From a virus, in IMG/VR virus record IMGVR_UViG_3300018080_000278, positions 1 through 44,199 of that record: a stretch of DNA of 44,199 nucleotides. One strand, written 5' to 3'. The notes beneath the pieces were generated by a model. It made no database searches and was not told where the DNA came from. It worked only from the letters and a program-made list of their open reading frames with translations. Positions 30,161 through 37,556 of this stretch are shown piece by piece; position 1 is the first letter of the stretch; each line of letters begins with the position of its first letter. The position numbers were made by a program, and so were the translations under genes.

Positions 30161-30504
30161 TGGCATCCGAAGCGTTCGAGTCGCGCTACTACGTGACCGA
30201 GACCTACGAGGCATACAACGGGCTCACGCTGCGCGATGAGTACGTTCCCTATCGCTACGAGGTGAACGACGACAACATCATCCACACCGCGGCGGAGGGC
30301 GACACGTGGTGGAACCTGGCCTTCCGCTACTACCACCACATCAGCGAGAACGCGAGCCGGCTCTGGTGGGTGATCTGCGACTTCCAGCCGCAGCCAGTCG
30401 TTGACCCGACGGTCGCCATCGCCCCGGGCCGCATCATCATCGTTCCTCCTCCCATCGTTGTTGCCACCGAGATCCTCGGTGTTGGACGCGAGGTGTTTCT
30501 GTGA
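30160..30504 (+). CDS. LysM-like / gp53-type baseplate protein
   Basis: A 114-residue protein coupled by TGATG. The central stretch HTAAEGDTWWNLAFRYYHHI, then SRLWWVICDFQPQPVVDPTV and APGRIIIVPPP has the LysM pattern (GDTwwnLA.ryy, then lw..I.d.n...dP..l.pG..i.vP) found in P2 gpX and T4 gp53-type baseplate proteins. These stabilise contact between tube end, hub and wedges and in some cases bind peptidoglycan. It lies between the tube-end protein and the hub. The next gene starts with GTG overlapping the stop. Confidence 0.8.
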   Translation: MASEAFESRYYVTETYEAYNGLTLRDEYVPYRYEVNDDNIIHTAAEGDTWWNLAFRYYHHISENASRLWWVICDFQPQPVVDPTVAIAPGRIIIVPPPIVVATEILGVGREVFL

Positions 30505-31757
30505 GCGAGACCTCTCGGCCTATCTACGGTGCCAAGCGCACCGACTTCACGCGGCCCCTCGAGGGAGCCTCGGTGGACTTCGGTTCGCCGTTCTGCCATG
30601 TGCGCGTGAAGCAGAAGACGGGCGGATGGCTTGATGTGACCGGGCGCGTCACGGCGATGACGCACACCGACAGCGGCAGGCGCTCGACGAGCATGGTCGA
30701 CATCGAGTTCGACAACAGCGACGACTATATCCTCGCGCAGTACGACCTGATGCGGAAGGGCGCGATTTTCCGTGTGAGCTACGGCTACCCGAACCTCGTC
30801 CGCGACGCTGGCGAGTTCGTCGCCAAGGAGCACGAGGGCAACCGGCAGACCGTGTCGGTCAAAGCCTACGAGCGAAAGCGCTCGCGGATGTCTCGCAAGA
30901 TGCAGAAGCGCACCTGGCGAGACATGACCCGCTCCCATGTGGTGCGGGACATCCTGAAGAAGCAGGGCTTCAACGACCGACAACTCACGATCACCGAGAC
31001 GGAGACCAAGTACCCTTCCATCACCCAAGCGAACGAGGACGACTGGAAGTTCATCAGGGGCCTTGCGGAGCTGCAGGGCTTCGACTTCTGGGCGGACGAG
31101 GGTGGCGTCTACTGGATGAAGTCACCGCGCGACAAGAAGCCGTCGCACCTGTTCCGGCGCGTGAAAAACGCCATCGGCATCGGCTTCATCAAGGACTACT
31201 CCATCGACAGCTTCGGCGCTGGCGTTCCGGGGCGCGTGATCTTGAAAGGGCGCGACCCCTATCTGAAGATCAGCTACAGCGTCACGGTGGACAAGCAAAG
31301 CTCCGCGGACATGGTCTTCCTCACCGACGAAACCGACGACGGTGCCACACCGGAAGAGGGAGACCGCAAGGGCTCGGACGACGGCTACGAGATGGTGCGA
31401 GCCATCGGAATGCGCTCCGAAGCGGAGGCGCGCAAGCTCGCCGAGGCCATCTACAAGGAGTACAGGTACAACGCTCTGAAGCTGAAGCTCACAGTCTTTG
31501 GCGACCCGACCCTGCGCACACACCGCGTGGTGATGGTGTGGGGCATCGGCCCAGCCATCGACGGGCTCTACCAGGTCAAGGAGGTGCGGCACTCGATGAG
31601 TGGTGGCTATGACTGCGAGCTGGAGCTGCGGCGCGAAGGTCTGCGCAAAAAGAAGCGCAGCAAGTCTGACCCAGAAGACAAGGCGCGCAAGGGCATCATG
31701 GGCGCGAAGGGCAAGTGGCGAAAGCCCCGCGGCACCTACAAGGTAACAGGCGGATGA
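30501..31757 (+). CDS. Baseplate hub protein (gpD / gp27-like)
   Basis: A 418-residue protein starting with GTG 30501, which overlaps the preceding stop (GTGA). The pattern fits late control D / gp27-like hub proteins: VRVKQKTGGWLDVTGRVTAM, DIEFDNSDDYILAQYDLMRK, GEFVAKEHEGNRQTVSVKAY, SHVVRDILKKQGFNDRQLTI, QANEDDWKFIRGLAELQGFD (the hub signature), and FGDPTLRTHRVVMVWGIGPA near the end. The trimer links tube to the spike. The C-terminal 30 residues are a Lys/Arg-rich tail. The next gene (spike) overlaps by ATGA, as expected for a hub-spike pair. Confidence 0.85.
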   Translation: MSETSRPIYGAKRTDFTRPLEGASVDFGSPFCHVRVKQKTGGWLDVTGRVTAMTHTDSGRRSTSMVDIEFDNSDDYILAQYDLMRKGAIFRVSYGYPNLVRDAGEFVAKEHEGNRQTVSVKAYERKRSRMSRKMQKRTWRDMTRSHVVRDILKKQGFNDRQLTITETETKYPSITQANEDDWKFIRGLAELQGFDFWADEGGVYWMKSPRDKKPSHLFRRVKNAIGIGFIKDYSIDSFGAGVPGRVILKGRDPYLKISYSVTVDKQSSADMVFLTDETDDGATPEEGDRKGSDDGYEMVRAIGMRSEAEARKLAEAIYKEYRYNALKLKLTVFGDPTLRTHRVVMVWGIGPAIDGLYQVKEVRHSMSGGYDCELELRREGLRKKKRSKSDPEDKARKGIMGAKGKWRKPRGTYKVTGG

Positions 31758-32341
31758 CAGACAGATCTCTCGACTACGACTTCCCGAGCCCCTGGCCTTA
31801 CGAGGGCGTCATCATCTCGCGCGACGACCCCTACGGGCTCGGGCGCGTGAAGGCGACCATCGAAGGTGAGGTCAATGAGACCGAGTGGCTCTGGCCTGCA
31901 GCGCAGCCTGGCGCTGGCGCTAAAGACTACGGTGCCCTCATCGTCCCACCGCTCGGCGCTGACATCTTGATCTTCTTCGTCAGCGCCCAGAGGGAGAACG
32001 GTCGCTACGTCCCGAACAACTACGGCAAGGACGAGCTGCCCGAGGGCACCCACATCGCAAGCGATGCCGAGTGGCGCGCGGGCGAGGGCGACAACATCGT
32101 CTGGCGCAACCGGAAGACCAAGATCGAGATCGACGACCGCAGCGCTTCGACCGGCATCCGCATCGCGGACATCGCCACCGGGCTCGGCGTCAGCGTCGAC
32201 CTGAACATGACCACGCGCACCGCGACGATCACCGGGCAGCTTGGGCTCACCCTGACCTCGTCCGGCGTGGTGAACATCCTGGGCACCGGGGGAGTGACCA
32301 TCAACGGCCGACCCGTGTCTCCGGTTGGAGGACCGATATGA
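31754..32341 (+). CDS. Baseplate spike protein (OB-fold with short beta-helix)
   Basis: A 195-residue protein; ATG 31754 overlaps the hub stop, with the AGGTAACAGGCGG region upstream. Residues 10-90 form a gp5/gpV-type OB-fold: PYEGVIISRDDPYGLGRVKA, then ALIVPPLGADILIFFVSAQR. Residues 110-195 carry short repeats (TKIEIDDRSASTGIRIADIA, VSVDLNMTTRTATITGQLGL, TLTSSGVVNILGTGGVTING), a triple-stranded beta-helix that forms the membrane-piercing needle. No lysozyme domain is present. The apex may be completed by another protein; no PAAR gene is obvious nearby. Confidence 0.85.
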   Translation: MTDRSLDYDFPSPWPYEGVIISRDDPYGLGRVKATIEGEVNETEWLWPAAQPGAGAKDYGALIVPPLGADILIFFVSAQRENGRYVPNNYGKDELPEGTHIASDAEWRAGEGDNIVWRNRKTKIEIDDRSASTGIRIADIATGLGVSVDLNMTTRTATITGQLGLTLTSSGVVNILGTGGVTINGRPVSPVGGPI

Positions 32342-33042
32342 GCTGCTCCGACGCAAAGCTCCCGAGCCCTCCGTCGCCGCTCACCATCTCGCTGCCTGGC
32401 GGCATCTCCATCGAGGCGCTGCCAAGCACCCAGGGCATGATCTCGACCGAGCTGTCGATGATCAACAGCCTGATGACGCAGCTTGGTCCGGCGCTCGGTG
32501 GCATCTCCCCGGTGCTGAAGGTCATCGACGCGGTCACCGCCATGTTCACCGTCCTGCAGCGCGCCCCGGAGATCCCGGTCGACCCGGCTGGCTTCATCGA
32601 GGCCCTGGCCGAGGCGGCGGAGAAGATCGCTGCGCTCGCGCCCCTCATCCCGCAGGTGAGCGTGCCAGCGACCATCTTCTCGTCCATCCAGGCGTGCGCC
32701 TCGTTTGCGCGCGCCATCCGCGACCAGGTGGAACAGATCGCCGACACCCAGACCCAAGCCCAGGCCCTCTTCGACCAGGCCGAGGCAGCGGGAGACGCGG
32801 CCCTGAAGGAGCAAGCGCAATGCGCGCTGGACAACGTCGATGCGCTGATGGAGCACGCTGGCGCAGCGATGGGTCCGCTGACCTCGATCATGAACATCAT
32901 CACCGGGCTGATGAGCTTCATCCCCAGCCCGGTCGAGCTGCCAGGTGTGCCGGACCCGTCCTCGATGGGACCGCAGCAGCTGGCGGATGCACTCGACGTG
33001 CTGGTACAGGCGCTCGAAGGCATCCAGATCCCAGGAGCGTGA
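32338..33042 (+). CDS. Hydrophobic helical baseplate-region protein
   Basis: A 234-residue protein coupled by ATGA. It begins MSCSDAKLPSPPSPLTISLP, then a Gly/Ile strand, and continues with long Ala/Met/Leu-rich helices (LSMINSLMTQLGPALGGISP; ALAEAAEKIAALAPLIPQVS; ITGLMSFIPSPVELPGVPDP). Proteins of this composition occur between spike and gp25-like genes in several myophages, but I know no function. It may line the hub or act as a tape-measure-associated or chaperone-like protein. The Met-Ser-Cys start is not a signal peptide. Three Cys are present. Confidence 0.6.
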   Translation: MSCSDAKLPSPPSPLTISLPGGISIEALPSTQGMISTELSMINSLMTQLGPALGGISPVLKVIDAVTAMFTVLQRAPEIPVDPAGFIEALAEAAEKIAALAPLIPQVSVPATIFSSIQACASFARAIRDQVEQIADTQTQAQALFDQAEAAGDAALKEQAQCALDNVDALMEHAGAAMGPLTSIMNIITGLMSFIPSPVELPGVPDPSSMGPQQLADALDVLVQALEGIQIPGA

Positions 33043-33043
33043 G

Positions 33044-33475
33044 ATGCCGAAAGACCGAAGCACAGGCGAAGGGCTCCTCTTCCCGCTCAAGCGAGAGCAC
33101 GGCGACTTCGCGAGCGGCAAGGACGCGCCCCTCATGAAGTCGAACATCAACAACGTGCTCGGCGTGAAGGCCGCGACGCCAGATGCCAGGTGGCTCGGCG
33201 AGTACCCTTGGCAGCTGGACTTCGGCGCGTGGGTTGACCGGCTTCGGCACAGCAACCTTGACACCGCGTCCAGAGACGACCTTTCGCGCATCGCCGTCGC
33301 CGACGGTCTTGCGAAATGGGAACCGCGCGTTCGTGCCGACGTGTCCCGCGTAGGCGTGATGCGAACCGATGATGGACGCGCGACGTTGCTTAATGTAAAA
33401 TTCTCCCGCAACCTTGAGGACGAGGGTGCCAGCGCCGTCGACCCGGCCGAAACGGCGGAGGTGAAAGTTGGCTAA
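33044..33475 (+). CDS. Baseplate wedge protein, gp25-like
   Basis: A 143-residue protein; ATG 33044 has CAGGAG (33031-33036) upstream. The pattern GLLFPLKREHGDFASGKDAP, SNINNVLGVKAATPDARWLG, PWQLDFGAWVDRLRHSNLDT and VADGLAKWEPRVRADVSRVG is that of T4 gp25/P2 gpW wedge proteins, with the typical WEPR motif near residue 90. gp25 is part of the sheath-initiation ring and bridges wedges to sheath. Its end overlaps the next gene by 8 bases. Confidence 0.82.
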   Translation: MPKDRSTGEGLLFPLKREHGDFASGKDAPLMKSNINNVLGVKAATPDARWLGEYPWQLDFGAWVDRLRHSNLDTASRDDLSRIAVADGLAKWEPRVRADVSRVGVMRTDDGRATLLNVKFSRNLEDEGASAVDPAETAEVKVG

Positions 33476-35003
33476 CAGAGTTCTACCCACAGACCTCGAC
33501 TACAGCGCGAGGGACCACGACGCCCTCGACGAGCGGTTGGAGCGCGGCATCGCCAGCGTGTTCCCCAACTGGTCTGACCACGGGAAGGCCAACTTCGGGA
33601 ACATCCTGCGGAACATGATGGCGCACGTCGGCGACGTCGTTGGGAAGTACCAGTCTGCGCAGGCTGTCGAGAGCCGCTTCGTGACCTGCACGCGGCGCAT
33701 CAACGGGGTGCGGCACGCGCGACCCCTCGGCTACACCTTCTCCCAGCAGCAGGCCTCGACGGTCGATGTCCGCTTCACCCTGAGCGGCTCCTACAACACC
33801 ATCCCTGTTCTCGCTGGCTCCATCGTGCGCTCGCCATCGGCGACCAACCCGGCTCGCTACCAGCTGCTCGAGGACACCATCATCCCGGCTGGCGTCGCCT
33901 ACTACGACCTGGCTTTCGAGAACAGCCTGACCTGGATCGAGGACCACGAGTCGAGCGAGCTTGGCGACCAGGAGTTCCTGCTCGTCTACTCGCCTTACCT
34001 GGAGATCGTGAGCATCGGCGATGCGGTGACCCCTGCCGGCAGCGCAAACCCGTGGACCGAGGTGTCGACCTTCATCGACTCGGAGTCGACAGACCCACAC
34101 TACCGCATCCTTCTGAGCGACAGCGACCGCGCCATCGTGCGCTTTGGCGACGGCAACAACGGGCGCATCCCCAGCGGGACCATCACCATCACCTACAAGA
34201 CCGGAGGCGGCGAGATCCAGGTCGATGCTGGCACCTTGGTGGTGCCTGAGTTCTCCCTGGTGGACGACCTCGGCGCGCAGGTTGCCTTCTCGGTGTCGAA
34301 CCCAGCGGCTGCGTCCAGCGGTGCCGACCGCGAGACGCTTGCCGAGGCACAGGAGCGCGCGCCCAAGACGCTGCGCACCAACCAGCGCTCGGTGACCTGG
34401 GGCGACTTCAAGGTCGTCGCAGAGGGCGTCAGCAACGTGGCGCGCGCCATCATCCTGACCGCAGACCAGATGACTGGCATCGCTGAAAACTACGGGCATC
34501 TCTACGTGGTCGGAAAGGGCTCCCAGCTGTCTTCCGGCGCATACGGACCAACTGTTCCGTCGCAGGCAACCCTCGATGCGGTGCGGGCTGCCATCGACCA
34601 GGACCAGAAGTCCACCATCACCTTCGCCTACGACGTGCTGGCTGCTCCCTACGAGACCATCGACATCGTGGCGAAGATCCGGCTCGAGCAGGGCGCAAAC
34701 GAGAGCACGGTCGCCGCTGCGGTGCGCGCGAACCTCGCCGACTACTTCGCTGTCGTCGGCTCCGACGGACTGCAAAACGAAGACCTCCGGTTCGGCTACG
34801 AGATGAAAGACGAGCTGGGCGATGTGTGGAACCGGCTCCCGTGGTCTGACCTCTTCGGTGTGGTGCTCGGCACGACCGGGGTGCGCTCCGTGGCGGAGGA
34901 CGTCTTCGAGCCATACGACTACGTGGAGATCCCGCTGAACGCCATCCCGGCCCTCGGGACCGTTACGCTCTACAACGACCGCACCGGGCAGGAGATCACC
35001 TGA
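33468..35003 (+). CDS. Baseplate wedge protein, gpJ/gp6-like
   Basis: A 511-residue protein. The start is TTG 33468, with GGAGG (33457-33461) six bases upstream; the first residues (ANRVLPTDLDYSARDHDALD) agree. The pattern is that of baseplate J-like proteins: AHVGDVVGKYQSAQAVESRF, TFSQQQASTVDVRFTLSGSY, IVRFGDGNNGRIPSGTITIT (the fGdg..G..p..g..i...Y motif), ETLAEAQERAPKTLRTNQRS (eelra.ap..lr...ravt..Dy) and AVRANLADYFAVVGSDGLQN. These form the wedge arms of contractile baseplates. The gene comes after gp25, as in P2 and Mu. TGATG overlap with the next. Confidence 0.85.
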   Translation: MANRVLPTDLDYSARDHDALDERLERGIASVFPNWSDHGKANFGNILRNMMAHVGDVVGKYQSAQAVESRFVTCTRRINGVRHARPLGYTFSQQQASTVDVRFTLSGSYNTIPVLAGSIVRSPSATNPARYQLLEDTIIPAGVAYYDLAFENSLTWIEDHESSELGDQEFLLVYSPYLEIVSIGDAVTPAGSANPWTEVSTFIDSESTDPHYRILLSDSDRAIVRFGDGNNGRIPSGTITITYKTGGGEIQVDAGTLVVPEFSLVDDLGAQVAFSVSNPAAASSGADRETLAEAQERAPKTLRTNQRSVTWGDFKVVAEGVSNVARAIILTADQMTGIAENYGHLYVVGKGSQLSSGAYGPTVPSQATLDAVRAAIDQDQKSTITFAYDVLAAPYETIDIVAKIRLEQGANESTVAAAVRANLADYFAVVGSDGLQNEDLRFGYEMKDELGDVWNRLPWSDLFGVVLGTTGVRSVAEDVFEPYDYVEIPLNAIPALGTVTLYNDRTGQEIT

Positions 35004-36619
35004 TGGCGCGCATCGTTCCTCCATCGCTGTTGGTTTGCGGACAGTGGAACCAGGCGAGCCCAGCGCTCGACGAGGACATCCTCGTCATCAACGACTGCCG
35101 CTACGGCAGCGACGCGTCGGACCGGCTCTACTGGCCATACACTCGCAACGGCCAGGACGTCCAAGGCGATGACCAGGGGACCGTCGCAAACATGACCGCC
35201 ACCGGAACCAAGTGGGGCATGGCGCAGATGGTGGACCTCTCGAACGTCGGAAACAACCGCTGGGTCACGCGGGACTTCGGCGGGAGCTTTGCGCGTCCAA
35301 CCGACCTGCGCAAGATGTCCTTTGCGATGTGGGTCCAGCCGACCTACTCCGGGACACCTGCGACCAACGTCGCCTTCGGTGGACCTGGTGGACAGGGCTG
35401 GAGCGGTGGGACCTACAACGCCGGCAGCCTCTACCACGCGTCCGCCGACGGGAAGTTGAAGTACATCCAGTATGGCAGCACCCACGGCGTTGCCCTCGGG
35501 ACCACCGAGTCTTCGTCGGCGTGGAACCCGACCGCTGGTCAGTGGTACTACCTGGAGATCTGCTTCGACTACCAGGCTGGTGCGCAGTACCTCTTCATTG
35601 ACGGCGTGCTTGTCGGGACGTCCGGTTACACCGGAAGCATCAATGGGACAACGCGCGACTACTGGATCGTCGGCGCAGCGGACCCGGGCTCTTTCGCGCC
35701 CAACACCCTGGTCACTTCTCACTACATGCAGGAGCTGACCATCTACGATGGCGTGCGGCACAGCGCTGGGTACACCGTCGTCGACCGCCCGATGCTTGAG
35801 CAGATGAGCACGCCCTTCCGACTTGCCTTCGCGAGGGACCTTGCGGTTGGAGATGAGTACAAGATCGCGCCGCTGCCGCGTGGGAACAGCCTCCATCTCA
35901 ATGTCGGCATCGAGACGTCCGCGCAGAAGTTCGGCGGCGGATGTTTGGAGACCATCAACCCGCCATTTTTCCCAACGATGCGCTACGCAGGCAGCGGCCT
36001 CGTTTCTGGTGCTGGAAACGTTGGGACCATCGAGTTCTGGTTCAAGCAGAACGGCACCCCGACGTTCTCCGACGAGCAGGAGATCTGCCACATCAGACAG
36101 TACGACCCATGGAGCAGCGACGGCAGAAACGAGATCGAGGTCTACCAGCAGACCAACGGCAACCTGCACTTCAAGGTGAACGGCAGCGGCACCGTCATCA
36201 TGGACGCAGACGTGGCGACCAACCCGTTCACGCCTGGCTCTTGGCATCACGTCGAGCTGGCCTGGCAGGGCTACGGCAACGGCTTCGTGACTTGTGACGG
36301 TGGGTGTCGGTTCCTCTGCTTCATCGACGGGGTGAACACCCACGACAGCACCGGCAGCTACTGGGGCAACGTCCGCGGGAGCGGCGCGGAGGTCCTTTGC
36401 CTTGGCGACAACATCTTCGCGCAGCGGAGCTACGCGGACTTCATGCTCGACGAGTTCTGCGTCTACGACGTGATCCTGCACACCAGCGGGTTCACTCCAC
36501 CGACCGAGCAGTACGACTTCGACCCTCCGCTCGACATCGACTTGGTCAGCTACGGTCTCAACGATGTCGGCCTTGTTGGGTTCGATGGAACCCGGCTGCG
36601 AGCCGGCTTGCAGGAGTAG
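35003..36619 (+). CDS. Double LamG/concanavalin-like domain protein
   Basis: A 538-residue protein coupled by TGATG. It has two jelly-roll modules of LamG type. The first (about 60-260) includes RKMSFAMWVQPTYSGTPATN, WNPTAGQWYYLEICFDYQAG and AQYLFIDGVLVGTSGY. The second (about 325-510) includes VGTIEFWFKQNGTPTFSDEQ, TPGSWHHVELAWQGYG and RFLCFIDGVNTHDSTGSYWG. Such domains bind sugars or proteins and usually mark adhesins. The position after the wedge genes suggests a baseplate appendage or receptor-binding component. Residues 1-55 may be the anchoring part. No enzyme motif. Confidence 0.75.
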   Translation: MARIVPPSLLVCGQWNQASPALDEDILVINDCRYGSDASDRLYWPYTRNGQDVQGDDQGTVANMTATGTKWGMAQMVDLSNVGNNRWVTRDFGGSFARPTDLRKMSFAMWVQPTYSGTPATNVAFGGPGGQGWSGGTYNAGSLYHASADGKLKYIQYGSTHGVALGTTESSSAWNPTAGQWYYLEICFDYQAGAQYLFIDGVLVGTSGYTGSINGTTRDYWIVGAADPGSFAPNTLVTSHYMQELTIYDGVRHSAGYTVVDRPMLEQMSTPFRLAFARDLAVGDEYKIAPLPRGNSLHLNVGIETSAQKFGGGCLETINPPFFPTMRYAGSGLVSGAGNVGTIEFWFKQNGTPTFSDEQEICHIRQYDPWSSDGRNEIEVYQQTNGNLHFKVNGSGTVIMDADVATNPFTPGSWHHVELAWQGYGNGFVTCDGGCRFLCFIDGVNTHDSTGSYWGNVRGSGAEVLCLGDNIFAQRSYADFMLDEFCVYDVILHTSGFTPPTEQYDFDPPLDIDLVSYGLNDVGLVGFDGTRLRAGLQE

Positions 36620-36623
36620 AAAC

Positions 36624-37547
36624 ATGGCATGGGCAACTGAAAGAAACATCCAGCTCACCGGGTCCACCACCGAGGAGCGCGCGCTGCAGGCTCTCATCAT
36701 CCTGAAGGAGACCCTGGTCAGCGCTGGTTGGTCCCTCATCGGAAACGGCGATGGCGTCGACGACGTGAACGTCAACCTCGCTGGCGGAGCGACCGACTAC
36801 TTCCCGGCCTTCCCGTCCGTCACGGGGATGGCTGCTGGCGCGTGGTTCGCTGTCGAAAGCGCGAGCGGTGCGCAGCTGGTCTTCCAGGCACCGACCGGCT
36901 CGGACGTGTTCATGTATGCGTCGCCTGGCGGCAACTACACCGACGACTCGCCGACGCACTCGGTGCGCCTCGGCGCGACAACTCCACCGGCTGACGAGAT
37001 CGACTTCACCGTGAGCGGCTACGGAGACATCGGGACCTACGCTAACCGGAAGTTCACCATCGCCTACACCGACGACGCGACCTCGTTTGTTCTGTTCGGT
37101 GCCTACAGCGGCGATAACGACCTTCGTGGCTTCTGGCTGGAGTTGGACGGAGCGAAAACCGGCGACGCGACACCCTACGTTGGGAGTTGGTACTTGCGCG
37201 TCGGCTACGACTGCTGGGGAAATCTCTACAACCCGGAGGCGAACAGCATCAAAGGGTGGCACCCGGACGGCGCGGTGCAAGAGTATTGCTTCGGCAAGCC
37301 GATGTTCGACAGCGTGGACATCATCAACGTGCTTCCACCGGACCCGGTGTCCGGCGACGAGCAGATCATCGACTGCCTTGTTGGCTGCCAGGTCGCAGCG
37401 TCGTACCACATCCGCGGTGTGGCTCCTGGCATCAAGTGGTGCAGCGGGCTTCGATCCACGGGCGATATGTTCGACTCGGACCGCTACGTTTGCATCGGCG
37501 ATAATGTGATCGACGGCTGGAACAGCACCGACTCTTTCGAGAGCTAA
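36624..37547 (+). CDS. Tail appendage-region protein of unknown fold
   Basis: A 307-residue protein; ATG 36624 has CAGGAG (36611-36616) upstream. The first 45 residues (RNIQLTGSTTEERALQALII, then ETLVSAGWSLIG) resemble N-terminal parts of phage baseplate-linked proteins that begin with a helix then W.l.gngd. The rest is beta-rich with many Tyr/Trp (GYGDIGTYANRKFTIAYTDD, VGSWYLRVGYDCWGNLYNPE) and five Cys in the last 90 residues. I recognise no family. It sits between two adhesin-like genes, so a structural or receptor-related role is likely. Confidence 0.65.
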   Translation: MAWATERNIQLTGSTTEERALQALIILKETLVSAGWSLIGNGDGVDDVNVNLAGGATDYFPAFPSVTGMAAGAWFAVESASGAQLVFQAPTGSDVFMYASPGGNYTDDSPTHSVRLGATTPPADEIDFTVSGYGDIGTYANRKFTIAYTDDATSFVLFGAYSGDNDLRGFWLELDGAKTGDATPYVGSWYLRVGYDCWGNLYNPEANSIKGWHPDGAVQEYCFGKPMFDSVDIINVLPPDPVSGDEQIIDCLVGCQVAASYHIRGVAPGIKWCSGLRSTGDMFDSDRYVCIGDNVIDGWNSTDSFES

Positions 37548-37556
37548 GGAGAAACG

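Noticed and set aside
31120-31760. Possible separate small gene at the basic end of the hub protein
   Set aside because: The sequence is one continuous frame with the hub domain; the Lys/Arg-rich tail is simply its C-terminus.
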